Under the pieces are notes generated by a model. It ran no database searches. It was not told the DNA's origin and saw only the letters and a program-made list of their open reading frames with translations. Of a stretch of DNA of 37,596 bases, positions 25,168-33,059 are shown piece after piece. A program made the translations under genes and the position numbers. Position 1 is the stretch's first letter. Each line of letters opens with the position of its first letter. Location of the stretch: the NCBI GenBank assembly GCA_016784735.1, contig JADHUC010000091.1, forward strand, positions 1 through 37,596. Direction: 5' to 3'. This DNA comes from Pirellulaceae bacterium (GTDB taxonomy: Bacteria; Planctomycetota; Planctomycetia; Pirellulales; Pirellulaceae).

Positions 25168-26466
25168 TCATGATTCAACGCCCCACCACCGGTCAACCAT
25201 TCTCTTCATCTTTTCAACGCGATCGGGACACTCCGCCGCGAGGTTCTTTTCCTCATGAGGGTCTTCGGAGAGATCGTACAGTTCCTCCACCCCGTCTGCG
25301 ATATTGGCCTTGTTCGGCACGATCAGTTTCCAATTGCCTTCGATGCACCAGCGATAGTGTAGATTGGCCGCCGGCCGGTGAATGTCTACGGCGTTATGAC
25401 CGAAGATCTCGCCAAAGATGGCCTTGCGGCCGTTGACCTTCTCTTCATCCAGCAGGTTGACGCCTTGCATCTCTGCCGACGGCTCCAGCCCGCAAGCGGC
25501 CAGAACCGTGGGCACAAGGTCGGTGCTGATCACCGGAGTTTCGACGCGGCTCGGTTTCACCGTGCCTGGCCAGCGGACCATGATCGGGGTGCGCACACCG
25601 CCGTCGTAAGGTGATCGTTTGGATTTCGGGGCATAACCCCGAGCGTGCGGCTTCTGGATCCAGCCGTTATCCGTGACGAACAACACGATGGTGTCGTCGG
25701 TCAGGTCTTTCTTGTCCAGATAGTCGAGCAACTCGCCGCACGATTCATCAAACCAGTCGCACATGGCCCAATACTTGGCGACGAAGAGCGAATCCGTTTT
25801 ATTTTGGTACTTACTCAGCAGCCGTTCCGGTGGGTTGTGTGGCGTGTGCGGCAGGAAAGGTGCGTAGTAGACGAAGAAGGGTTTGTCGCCGGCCGAGTCC
25901 AGGAAATCAAACATCGGCTGCATCCCCTCGCGCCCGATGCGAAGCCCTTCATCGCCGTGACGGCCTCCCGGATTGGGAAATCCTTGCGTCATCCCTGCGG
26001 TGAAACCGCCACGGCTGTAGTGGCCTTCCCACCATTTGCCGCTTTGGTGGCTGACGTAGCCGATGTCGCCCAGCGTCTTTGCCAACAAAGGCACCTTGTC
26101 GATATAGGCGATCATCTCGTGCCGTTGCTGCCGGTAGACGGGCGTGTTTTTGCCGCCGGGCGGGATCGGAGGTTCGTTGCCCGTGATCTTGTGCTGATGA
26201 GCGTAAAGCCCCGTAACCAGCGTAGCCAGGCTGGGCCGGCACAAACTCGATGGCACATAACCGCGCGGAAACACGAGGCTTTGCGAAGCCAGCTTGTCCA
26301 GATTGGGCGTCTGGATGATCGGATGCCCCATGAAGCCAAAATCGGTCCAACGCTGGTCGTCCGAGATGATCATCACAATGTTCGGGGGCTTGGCCTCGGC
26401 TCGCGCAGCGACCAACAGGGCCAGTGCCAACGCGATTGCTGGCCATGTCATACCTTTCAGGTTCAT
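25168..26466 (-). CDS. Secreted sulfatase, Cys-type
   Basis: The protein has 432 residues and a signal peptide (TWPAIALALALLVAARAEA). Metal ligands D36/D37 lie in IVMIISDDQRW and further ones in LFVTDNGWIQKPHA. The active-site signature is LCRPSLATLVTG, with C76 the residue converted to formylglycine. The position normally held by Arg in C-x-P-S-R is Leu here, a variant found in a subset of sulfatases. The length is normal for type I sulfatases, which remove sulfate esters from polysaccharides or glycosaminoglycans. No sulfatase-modifying enzyme lies nearby. The start is ATG 26466 with GAGG about 10 nt upstream. It is divergent from the TPP-enzyme pair. Confidence 0.93.
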   Translation of the reverse strand: MNLKGMTWPAIALALALLVAARAEAKPPNIVMIISDDQRWTDFGFMGHPIIQTPNLDKLASQSLVFPRGYVPSSLCRPSLATLVTGLYAHQHKITGNEPPIPPGGKNTPVYRQQRHEMIAYIDKVPLLAKTLGDIGYVSHQSGKWWEGHYSRGGFTAGMTQGFPNPGGRHGDEGLRIGREGMQPMFDFLDSAGDKPFFVYYAPFLPHTPHNPPERLLSKYQNKTDSLFVAKYWAMCDWFDESCGELLDYLDKKDLTDDTIVLFVTDNGWIQKPHARGYAPKSKRSPYDGGVRTPIMVRWPGTVKPSRVETPVISTDLVPTVLAACGLEPSAEMQGVNLLDEEKVNGRKAIFGEIFGHNAVDIHRPAANLHYRWCIEGNWKLIVPNKANIADGVEELYDLSEDPHEEKNLAAECPDRVEKMKRMVDRWWGVES

Positions 26467-26506
26467 TGTCGTCTTGCCTCACTGAAGAATCGTCTCGTTG
26501 CCTGAG

Positions 26507-26529
26507 GTGGGGCACGTTTCCAACGTGCC
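26507..26529. repeat. Intergenic palindrome GGCACGTT / AACGTGCC
   Basis: An 8-bp perfect stem (26511-26518 with 26522-26529) has a 3-nt loop TCC and is preceded by GTGG. It is of the same type as 11719-11768. It lies in the divergent promoter region between the sulfatase and the TPP-enzyme genes. Confidence 0.6.
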
Positions 26530-26628
26530 TCCGATGACCTCCGATGTTATCATACCAGGCCGATTCCGGCAGTACGATGGATCGGGTAATCTGTCCCTTG
26601 ATATGTTCTCCCGCGAAGAGGATCACCC

Positions 26629-27114
26629 ATGTTCTTCTCCGGATCGGAAATCGCTGACACGCTCGCCGAACTGCAGGTCACTCACGTCATCTGGCTGCCT
26701 GATTCGGCCTTGGGGCCGTGGGAGCCGGCATTGGAATCGTCGCCGAGCTTTCGACTGCTTCGCGTTTGCCGCGAAGGCGAGGCTTGGCCGCTGGCCGCCG
26801 GCCTGTTTCTGGGTGGCGCATCGCCGATCCTCATGATGCAAACGACTGGCCTGTTTGAATCAGGCGATGCTTTGAGAAACGTGTTGTTCGATTTGAAGCT
26901 GCCGGTGTTTGCCATCCTTGGTGCGAGGAGTTGGTTGGTGGAAGGCTCGGGCGACTCGGCGCGGCGTTTCACGCAGCCGATCCTGGACGCTTGGGGCATT
27001 GATTATGTGATCGTGGCTGACGACAGCGACAAGCCGAAGCTCGCCCAGCATTACCGTCACTGCCGAGAAGCCGGACAAGCCGGGGCCGTACTCATTGCCG
27101 AAGGACGCATGTGA
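26629..27114 (+). CDS. TPP-dependent decarboxylase, PYR-domain subunit
   Basis: This 161-residue protein corresponds to the N-terminal (PYR) half of a thiamine-pyrophosphate decarboxylase, as in sulfopyruvate decarboxylase alpha (ComD). Conserved features are VTHVIWLPDSALGPW near the start and REGEAWPLAAGLFLGG. E51 there fits the Glu that activates the cofactor. LILMMQ-type core strands (ASPILMMQTTGLFESGDALR) and VFAILGARSWLVEG follow. The partner subunit starts in the stop codon of this gene (TGATG), so they form one heteromeric enzyme. The likely substrate is a 2-oxo acid such as sulfopyruvate or phosphonopyruvate. Which one cannot be told from sequence, and no coenzyme M or phosphonate gene is nearby. 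Confidence 0.85.
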   Translation: MFFSGSEIADTLAELQVTHVIWLPDSALGPWEPALESSPSFRLLRVCREGEAWPLAAGLFLGGASPILMMQTTGLFESGDALRNVLFDLKLPVFAILGARSWLVEGSGDSARRFTQPILDAWGIDYVIVADDSDKPKLAQHYRHCREAGQAGAVLIAEGRM

Positions 27115-27725
27115 TGAATACTGATGCCGACGTCGTGTCCGAACCGGCGAATGCAATGCGACTTGCCGATGCACTGCAAGTTCTGATTGACCTGCGAACC
27201 GAAGACCAGATCGTGGTCACCAGCATGGGAGCCGCCCACCATTGGCCGCGGATGTGCCAGCATGTCCTCGATTTTCATTACGTGCCGTCCACGATGAGCG
27301 GCGTTGTCCCGCTGGGTCTCGGTCTCGCTCTTTCGCAACCCGATCGCGAAGTGCTGGCCTTCTGCGGCGACGGGTCGCTGTTGATGAGCCTGGGGTGCCT
27401 GGTTTCGGTAATCGACAGCGGTGCGGTGAATCTGACTATCGTGCTGGTGAACAACGGCCTTTACGAAGTGACCGGTGGCCAGAAGACCGCAGCCACAAAC
27501 CACAACGTCAACTTCGCGGGCTTCGCGCAGGCCGCCGGTTTTCCCTGCGTCTCCCAATTCTCGGGCTTACACGACTGGCAGCACGGCGCGGCCGGAATCC
27601 TCGGCGCTCCCGGGCCCAGGTTCATTTCGCTGCGGATCCAACAAGAACGCGAAAACAGTGCGTTAGCTCCCCCTTGCCCAATGCACGAAGAAGTCGATCG
27701 TCTCCGGCAGGCGCTGGCGGACTAA
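27114..27725 (+). CDS. TPP-dependent decarboxylase, PP-domain subunit
   Basis: This 203-residue protein is the TPP-binding (PP) half, as in sulfopyruvate decarboxylase beta (ComE). The cofactor motif is GDGS at 85-88, then NN at 113-114 (FCGDGSLLMSLGCLVSV ... IVLVNNGLYEVTGGQ). This is the standard GDG-x(24-27)-NN signature that binds the Mg-diphosphate. The start is ATG 27114, which overlaps the upstream stop by one base; a GTG at 27111 is possible. VTSMGAAHHWPRM and PLGLGLALSQPDREVLAF are typical of the family. Together with the PYR subunit it should make an alpha/beta decarboxylase in the cytoplasm. Proximity to a sulfatase suggests organosulfur metabolism, but the genes are divergent and this is weak. 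Confidence 0.88.
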   Translation: MNTDADVVSEPANAMRLADALQVLIDLRTEDQIVVTSMGAAHHWPRMCQHVLDFHYVPSTMSGVVPLGLGLALSQPDREVLAFCGDGSLLMSLGCLVSVIDSGAVNLTIVLVNNGLYEVTGGQKTAATNHNVNFAGFAQAAGFPCVSQFSGLHDWQHGAAGILGAPGPRFISLRIQQERENSALAPPCPMHEEVDRLRQALAD

Positions 27726-27748
27726 GCTCGGCCGCACCAGACCCCCGT

Positions 27749-27776
27749 TGTGTCGCGGTCTCACGACCGCGACACA
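27749..27776. repeat. Hairpin TGTGTCGCGGTC / GACCGCGACACA
   Basis: A 12-bp perfect stem (27749-27760 with 27765-27776) has a 4-nt loop TCAC. It lies 24 bp after the stop of the TPP-enzyme pair, the usual place of a terminator, but no T-run follows. It is also another distinct palindrome family. Confidence 0.7.
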
Positions 27777-27907
27777 TGCACGATTGCTTCAATGCTAGCA
27801 TCCCATGCGGAAGCGTCTGGGCGATTCGCTATTGACGCCTCTACGCCCTATGCAGTAGGGATCTACTGACCGCCGCTCGGTGGTCTTTCTTCGCACGAGG
27901 AAACGCT

Positions 27908-28888
27908 ATGCCACGGTCTTGTTTGCTGTTTGTCGGGATGTTCGTTTCGCTTTTCGCAACGTCTGCTTCTGCGCAGCCGGTTAGCCAAACACTCACCGAC
28001 ATGGAACCGCCGTTGCTGGCTCCGGAGTCGCAATTGGAGTTGTCGCAAGAGAGCACGCTGCCAGCGTTTGACGAACCAGCTCCGGTCGACATGGCAGTGG
28101 ATGCCGAGGCGATCAACAAGAAAAAGACCCCCGTCACCGATATGCTGCAGGACTTTCATGGATACCGCTACCATTCGAGCTGGACCGGCTGGATCATCGG
28201 AGACGGCGATCAGTTCGGGATGGTCACACTGGCGTCGAATCACTATCAGCATCGCGGGGTGGACTCGGGAATCGGCGTGGGTATGCAATTTCATCTTCTG
28301 GCCGGCCCGGAACGGACCGACATGCCTCCGCGCGTCTTTGATTTCAGTCTCGGGTATCAAAAGCGAGAGGTGCACGGTGACCTTGGGTACGATGTGGCGT
28401 ATGCGGTAGTGGCGTCGAGCGATTTCGAAGGCAGCAGTCGCGAAGGCATTCGCTTTCCCAGCCATGCGGTTGGGTTTCTGCGCGTGAACGCAATAACCGA
28501 ACTCGTCTTTGGGGTCGACTACTTGGACCGAGGCGACATCAAAGTCCTTCCAGTTGGCGGATTGATCGTACTACCCCATCCGGACGTACGTTTCGAACTT
28601 GTCTTCCCGCGCCCTCGCATGGTCTTCCGGTTGACCGACAAGAAACATCTGTCCATCGGCGGCGAGTTGGGTGGTGGCACCTGGGCCATCGAACGCGACG
28701 CGCTGTTTGACGATTTGACGACTTATCGCGATCTACGATTGAGCGTCGGCCTTGAACATGTCAAAGACGACGGCAAGATATCGGCATTCGAGATCGCCTA
28801 CCTATTCGACCGCAGGCTCGAATACACGTCGGGCGTCGAATACGGCCTGAACGACACCATCATGCTTCGGATGGTCGAATCGTACTGA
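27908..28888 (+). CDS. Probable outer-membrane beta-barrel protein
   Basis: This 326-residue protein has a signal peptide (SCLLFVGMFVSLFATSASAQ) and a clear GAGGAAA box before the ATG. After an acidic Pro-rich spacer (about 25-75) it is made of alternating amphipathic strands: SWTGWIIGDGDQFGMVTLAS, GIGVGMQFHLL, RVFDFSLGYQKREV, ELVFGVDYLDRGDIKVLPVG, DVRFELVFPRPRMVF and HLSIGGELGGGTWAIE. It ends LEYTSGVEYGLNDTIMLRM. The strand pattern and final aromatic residue (ESY) suit an outer-membrane barrel of DUF6268-like type. I am fairly sure of the barrel and not of the family. It is a single-gene unit flanked by hairpins. Confidence 0.7.
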   Translation: MPRSCLLFVGMFVSLFATSASAQPVSQTLTDMEPPLLAPESQLELSQESTLPAFDEPAPVDMAVDAEAINKKKTPVTDMLQDFHGYRYHSSWTGWIIGDGDQFGMVTLASNHYQHRGVDSGIGVGMQFHLLAGPERTDMPPRVFDFSLGYQKREVHGDLGYDVAYAVVASSDFEGSSREGIRFPSHAVGFLRVNAITELVFGVDYLDRGDIKVLPVGGLIVLPHPDVRFELVFPRPRMVFRLTDKKHLSIGGELGGGTWAIERDALFDDLTTYRDLRLSVGLEHVKDDGKISAFEIAYLFDRRLEYTSGVEYGLNDTIMLRMVESY

Positions 28889-28906
28889 CGCCTGCATCTG
28901 GCTCAG

Positions 28907-28933
28907 ACGTTCCCGTTCCTCTCCGCGGAACGT
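28907..28933. terminator. Possible terminator hairpin after the barrel gene
   Basis: ACGTTCC (28907-28913) pairs with GGAACGT (28927-28933) across a 13-nt loop, 18 bp after the stop. There is no T-run, so factor-independent termination is uncertain. Confidence 0.4.
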
Positions 28934-29146
28934 TCGACGAGTTGCGAGTGGGCCGCTTTCCAGGCATCCGGCAACATCTTCAGGATTTCGCGCGTCAAGA
29001 ACCTTGCGCGGGGGGCCGTCAGCCGTTATCATGCCGGAACGGGCTTAACGACACAGGTGTTTGCCGTGGCCGCCTGTTGACGGCGGAACACGACTTTCCC
29101 AGACTGAATACTCTGAAGTGCGTGCTGCAACATTGGGAGTACCAAC

Positions 29147-29854
29147 ATGACGAGACGAATTGCGCTCACGACCTTTGCCTTTGGGCTACTTCTGTCGTCC
29201 ACCGTTTTTGCTGACCAGCGAGGACGCGACGCAAAGAAGGCCGCCGATGATGGTTTTGCTCCGCTGTTCAACGGCAAAGACCTATCCGGATGGCTGTGCG
29301 GCCCGGACGAATCGTGGGTGGTCCAAGACGGTGTGATCGCACTGGAACGCGAGTTTGACGGCCGGGAACACAACCTCGACTATCTGTGGACGAAGGAAAC
29401 CTACGGCGATTTCATTCTCGAATTGGAGTTCAAAGTACCGGAGCGAGCCAACAGCGGCGTGTTCCTGCGAACGTCGGACTTGAAGGATCCGGTTTTCACG
29501 GGGATCGAAGTGCAGGTCTCCAATTCGTATGGCAGAGAGCAGTGGAGCAAAGGAAACTGTGCTGGGGCCATCTACGACTGTTTGTCCCCGACAAAGAACA
29601 CAGTGAAGAAGCCTGGCCAGTGGAACACGTACCGCATCATGTGTGACGACAACAAGATCGTAGTGGTGCTGAACGGCGAGCAGATCATCGACATGGATTT
29701 GAGCGAGTGGACGGAACCGAACAAGAACCCGGACGGCACGAAGAACAAATTCGCAACTGCTTTGAAGGACTTTGCCCGCGTGGGCCATATCGGTCTGCAG
29801 GATCATGGCCGGCCTGTTTGGTATAGGAATATCCGAATCAAACGTTTGGACTGA
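29147..29854 (+). CDS. DUF1080 protein, 3-keto-glycoside hydrolase type
   Basis: This 235-residue protein has a signal peptide (RRIALTTFAFGLLLSSTVFA). The concanavalin-like DUF1080 fold starts with APLFNGKDLSGWL (about 38-50) and continues SWVVQDGVIALE, YGDFILELEFKVP, ANSGVFLRTSD, GIEVQVSNSYG and GQWNTYRIMCDDNKIVVVLN. It ends VGHIGLQDHGRPVWYRNIRI. DUF1080 is now known to include 3-keto-disaccharide hydrolases of bacterial glycan oxidation pathways, but most planctomycete members are untested. The ATG has GGGAG about 8 nt upstream. The PmoA-like gene follows by 13 bp, so the two are surely co-transcribed. A second DUF1080 gene lies at 34627. Confidence 0.9.
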   Translation: MTRRIALTTFAFGLLLSSTVFADQRGRDAKKAADDGFAPLFNGKDLSGWLCGPDESWVVQDGVIALEREFDGREHNLDYLWTKETYGDFILELEFKVPERANSGVFLRTSDLKDPVFTGIEVQVSNSYGREQWSKGNCAGAIYDCLSPTKNTVKKPGQWNTYRIMCDDNKIVVVLNGEQIIDMDLSEWTEPNKNPDGTKNKFATALKDFARVGHIGLQDHGRPVWYRNIRIKRLD

Positions 29855-29867
29855 GAAAGGACAAGTC

Positions 29868-30836
29868 ATGCAACTCGTGAATTCTCGATCGGTGGCGGTT
29901 TTCTTGCTCGTCTTTGTGTTTTGCGCCTGCAGTGCTTCAATCCACGCTTGCGCGGCGGATGGCGCGGAACCGGCCTTCACGCTTGTGCCGGACGAACACG
30001 GCATGGTGCTCAAGACGCCCGACGGCCGAACCGTGTTCAGCTACATGACGAAGAAGCCTGCGGTTACGAACCTGACGGCGAACAGCGTCTGTTGTCTCTA
30101 TCCGCTGAATACGCCCTCGGGCGAACGAGCGGTCGACTTTGCGCCGGGCGACCACCGTCACCACCGCGGCGTGTTCCTCGCATGGCATTCGACCAAGGGC
30201 AAGGTGAAGGCTGATTTTTGGGGCTGGGGATCTTGGGCACCAACCGAAGGGCGTGTGATCAAGAACCGCAGCGTCAAACTCGCCACGGCAGATGCCAAGC
30301 ATGCGGTGCTGGAAATCCAAAACGACTGGATGGTCGACGACGATGCGATGATCAAAGAAGCAACGTCAGTAACGGCGTGCGAAACACAAGGCGTCTATGT
30401 CGTCGACATGGAGTACAAGTTGACCGCGACGGTGGACGCGACGCTCGACCAGACCGCGTTTGGCGGGTTCTGTGTCAAAGGGCGAAAGGACGGCGAGGCG
30501 TTCTACTGCAGTCCGGACGGCAAAGTTGACTTGCCCAACCCCCATCACCTGAAGCCCGAAACCGACTGGCCGGCCGCCGACTGGTACGACTACGTCATCA
30601 AGCTTGAAAGCGGCAAGACGGTTGGCATCGCCGTACTGGACCATCCCGACAACCCGCCGAGCACCTGGCACAATCTGCATCCGATCGCCATGGTGAACCC
30701 GTGCATCGTCGCTCCAGGGGCGGTGACGATCAAGCGGGGCCAAACGCTGACGTTAGGCTACCGATTGGTTGTCCACGACGGCCCACCGCCGCTAGAGGTA
30801 CTGAAGAAGCTGAACGCCGATTGGCGAGGGGAGTAG
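29868..30836 (+). CDS. PmoA-like DUF6807 protein
   Basis: The protein has 322 residues from the ATG at 29868 (AAAGG 8 nt upstream), with a signal peptide (SVAVFLLVFVFCACSASIHA). The cysteine in FCAC could be a lipidation site. The His-rich motif DHRHHRGVFLAWH (H96-H99) and NLTANSVCCLYPLNTPSGER are the mark of the family annotated as methane oxygenase PmoA (DUF6807). The name is historical; these proteins are not methane oxygenases and probably act on carbohydrates, as a beta-sandwich with a His-lined site. KADFWGWGSWAPTEGRV and TLTLGYRLVVHDGPP fit. Coupling to the DUF1080 gene supports a joint role in extracellular sugar breakdown. Confidence 0.85.
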   Translation: MQLVNSRSVAVFLLVFVFCACSASIHACAADGAEPAFTLVPDEHGMVLKTPDGRTVFSYMTKKPAVTNLTANSVCCLYPLNTPSGERAVDFAPGDHRHHRGVFLAWHSTKGKVKADFWGWGSWAPTEGRVIKNRSVKLATADAKHAVLEIQNDWMVDDDAMIKEATSVTACETQGVYVVDMEYKLTATVDATLDQTAFGGFCVKGRKDGEAFYCSPDGKVDLPNPHHLKPETDWPAADWYDYVIKLESGKTVGIAVLDHPDNPPSTWHNLHPIAMVNPCIVAPGAVTIKRGQTLTLGYRLVVHDGPPPLEVLKKLNADWRGE

Positions 30837-30844
30837 GGAAGAAA

Positions 30845-31060
30845 GGTGTCGGGTTTCAGGTGTCAGGGAAGAGGGAACTTGGCGACCGACTGAGCACGAC
30901 TCTGGGCTCTCGTGGGACGGACCTCAAAGTCCGCTCCGTTCTCGGGATGGACTCGTACATCTGTCCTGCGAGTCCATTCCTGGATGACCACCCCGCCCAG
31001 CGACTTCCCATCCCCTCTCTTCCCCGACACCTGAAACCCGACACCCGACACCCGACACCC
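30845..31060. repeat. Facing repeats of GACACCTGAAACCCGACACC type
   Basis: A left copy at 30845-30868 (GGTGTCGGGTTTCAGGTGTC) faces a right copy at about 31013-31046 in opposite orientation. The right copy continues as direct ACACCCG units to about 31060. The region between holds a second inverted pair, GATGGACTCG / CGAGTCCAT. It fills the 235-bp gap between two converging genes. The same unit type is found at 3992-4024. Confidence 0.8.
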
Positions 31061-31071
31061 TCCACTGCGGC

Positions 31072-32037
31072 CTATGACGCCACCTGGGCCACCACTTCCT
31101 CCAAGAACTTCCTCGCCTTCTTGGCTTCGGCCAGAATCGTGGGCAGATCGCCGTCGCCGCGGGCTACGCATTCGATCACGAGGTGGCCGCCGGTGAATCC
31201 GCCTTTGCGGAGTGTCTTGAGGACTTTGGGAAAATCGACGCGGCCGGTGCCGGGCGTGACCCAGACGTCGCGCGTCGGCTTGCCGTCCTTGACGACCATG
31301 TCAAAGTCCTTGATGCACATGCCCACCGTCACCAGGCCGTCCACGTCGGCTGCGTCATTGACCGGATCGAGTTCTCCGTTCGAGTAGAAAAAGACATTGC
31401 CCGGATCGTACCACAGGCTGAAGTTCTTGTGGCCGACCAACTCGATGCATTTGCGGCATTGAGGCCCGGTCGCGTTCAAGCCGCCGTGCGGCTTCACGGT
31501 AATCGGCACGCCCTTCTCGGCGGCGTAGTCGCAACATTCGGCGATGGCCTTGTAGTACCGCTGGTACAGTTCCTCGTTGCCGATGCCTCCCATCAGCAGG
31601 GATTTTGCCCCAGCCGCCACGCAGTTGTCGATCAGCTTTCGCACGTCGGCGATGCCGTCTTCCAGGGATTTGCTCACGCGAATCCCACCGCCGTAGACCG
31701 ACAGCACATCTAAGCCGCGTTTCTTTACTTCCTCGCCAACCTGAACAGCCTCCTCCTCGCTGGTCGCAGTGGAGATCACCAAACGGCCCGATGGCATCGT
31801 CGTGGTCATCAAGCCAGCGTGCTTGAAGCCCGCCTCGGCAATTGCGTCAAGCGCCACGCGATAGTCGTGCTTGTCCCAAGGTCGCGTGTAGATGCCGATT
31901 TCGTACTTGCCGGCATCGGCCTTCGCCGAAGCGCGGGCCTGGTTGGTCAGTACGGCTGGTGCCAAGAGGCCGGCGGCCCCGGCACCGATCGACCGTCCCA
32001 AGAACTCTCGTCGGGTGGTTGCGTGTGTTGCGGTCAT
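31072..32037 (-). CDS. TAT-exported sugar isomerase/epimerase-like TIM barrel
   Basis: This 321-residue protein has a TAT signal: TRREFLG (residues 8-14) followed by SIGAGAAGLLAPAVLTNQAR. The rest is an AP-endonuclease-2/xylose-isomerase-like barrel: YEIGIYTRPWDKHDYRVALD, AEAGFKHAGLMTT, GLDVLSVYGGG, AKSLLMGGIG, VPITVKPHGGLN, FSLWYDPGNVFF and GGHLVIECVARGDGD. The His, Asp and Glu positions fit the metal-binding residues of this fold. Such proteins act as epimerases or isomerases or process 3-keto sugars. Export by TAT suggests a folded, metal-loaded enzyme in the periplasm. It converges on the DUF1080/PmoA-like pair, so the set may serve one sugar pathway. Confidence 0.88.
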   Translation of the reverse strand: MTATHATTRREFLGRSIGAGAAGLLAPAVLTNQARASAKADAGKYEIGIYTRPWDKHDYRVALDAIAEAGFKHAGLMTTTMPSGRLVISTATSEEEAVQVGEEVKKRGLDVLSVYGGGIRVSKSLEDGIADVRKLIDNCVAAGAKSLLMGGIGNEELYQRYYKAIAECCDYAAEKGVPITVKPHGGLNATGPQCRKCIELVGHKNFSLWYDPGNVFFYSNGELDPVNDAADVDGLVTVGMCIKDFDMVVKDGKPTRDVWVTPGTGRVDFPKVLKTLRKGGFTGGHLVIECVARGDGDLPTILAEAKKARKFLEEVVAQVAS

Positions 32038-32071
32038 CAGCGAATTCTCCTCGATGTTGCGGCAGATTCCT

Positions 32072-32087
32072 TCAGGGCAGACCCTGA
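32072..32087. repeat. Short palindrome TCAGGG / CCCTGA
   Basis: A 6-bp stem with the loop CAGA lies in the region upstream of the isomerase-like gene. It could be a weak operator. It is listed as another palindrome, with low weight. Confidence 0.35.
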
Positions 32088-32159
32088 CCTACGTGCTCCA
32101 AGAATAACAGCGCGAGGATCGCTTGCCAGCCCGCAATGCCGCTCGCCAATGGAAACAAT

Positions 32160-32333
32160 CTACTTCGATTCGGTTACGGGAAGGCGCGAACAGAGAATGC
32201 GGAAATGAGTAAAGACATGTCCGCAAATATCGCAATAGACAGCGACATACAACCAACGCCACGGCCAGCCAATCCGCCGTGTCGCTCGCTTAGCTCGGTA
32301 CAACTCTCGGCAATTGCACTTTGGGCATTTCAC
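32160..32333 (-). CDS. 57-residue zinc-ribbon protein, GTG start
   Basis: Reading the minus strand from the GTG at 32333 to the TAG at 32160 gives a 57-residue protein. It starts MKCPKCNCRELYRAKRATRR and has a second pair in YCDICGHVF. The two CxxC pairs, C3/C6 and C34/C37, are spaced as in zinc ribbons. Between them are basic residues and a Trp-rich hydrophobic segment (IGWPWRWLYVAVY). Basic-plus-hydrophobic zinc-ribbon proteins of this size are common and unnamed. An in-frame TAA sits 12-15 bp upstream, so the GTG is the only normal start. AAGGG (complement of 32343-32347) lies 9 nt before it. It is upstream of the TAT-exported isomerase on the same strand. The function is unknown; nucleic-acid or membrane binding is possible. 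Confidence 0.7.
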   Translation of the reverse strand: MKCPKCNCRELYRAKRATRRIGWPWRWLYVAVYCDICGHVFTHFRILCSRLPVTESK

Positions 32334-32537
32334 GATCGGACGCCCTTACATGTCCCGTCAACCTGCGAACGCAGAAAACCGAATTAGTTACTTATCGGTC
32401 AAAAAATTCGTTGGTAAACCCCTAAACCGTGTTGCGGGAGACATAAATGGGATAAAAGGTTAAGCTGTTGGTCGACTTGTTGTTCAGAGGTCACGCGATA
32501 GAGCACCGCGGAACGCACCAGTTATGGGGAACCAGCG

Positions 32538-33035
32538 ATGAGCTACGACCACACGCAGAAAGCGCCGTTGCATCTCATCTTCTATCCGATTGTTGTTATC
32601 TTGCTTGTATTGGCGTGGATCGGTCGAGATCAACAGCCCGTCGTACTCTGTACACTTGGAGTGGCACTGACGCTGGTCCTGGTGGCCCTGATGTTCAAAC
32701 AGCTCACCGTGCGCGACGAGGGCGAGTGCCTCGCCATCCGCTACGGGCCGTTGCCAGTGTTTCGAAAACTGATCCTCTATTCGGACATGAGTTCGGTGGA
32801 GTCGGGACGTTCGGCGGTGATCGACGGTTGGGGCATACATTGGATTCCTGGACGAGGATTCACCTACAATCTATGGGGCTTTGACTGCGCGATCCTGATG
32901 GTCAAGGGGCGTATCATTCGCGTCGGTTCGGACGATGCGGAGAACCTAGTAGCATTTCTGCGCGAGAAGGTAGGGCATCCGCCGACGGCTGAACAAGCCG
33001 AGACGGAAGTGGATGCCTCCGATGACCGTACTTGA
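32538..33035 (+). CDS. Small membrane protein with PH-like domain
   Basis: The protein has 165 residues. Two membrane helices lie at the start (LIFYPIVVILLVLAWIG; VVLCTLGVALTLVLVALMF). A C-terminal beta domain follows (LTVRDEGECLAIRYGPLPVF ... SVESGRSAVIDGWGIHWIPG ... CAILMVKGRIIRVGSDDAEN) resembling bacterial PH-like domains, which ends in an acidic tail. The fold is known from small inner-membrane proteins of unknown function. The start is ATG 32538 after a GGGG box at 7-10 nt. The ung gene follows by 24 bp and may share its transcript. Confidence 0.8.
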   Translation: MSYDHTQKAPLHLIFYPIVVILLVLAWIGRDQQPVVLCTLGVALTLVLVALMFKQLTVRDEGECLAIRYGPLPVFRKLILYSDMSSVESGRSAVIDGWGIHWIPGRGFTYNLWGFDCAILMVKGRIIRVGSDDAENLVAFLREKVGHPPTAEQAETEVDASDDRT

Positions 33036-33059
33036 CGCGACGCCCAACAGAAAACCGCA

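Noticed and set aside
29868..30836. Methane oxidation, because the family is named PmoA
   Set aside because: The DUF6807 name does not reflect particulate methane monooxygenase; no PmoB or PmoC is present and the protein is a secreted beta-sandwich type.
32136..32387. Plus-strand frame of 83 codons in the gap after the isomerase-like gene
   Set aside because: It overlaps the better supported minus-strand zinc-ribbon gene and shows no motif or ribosome-binding site.
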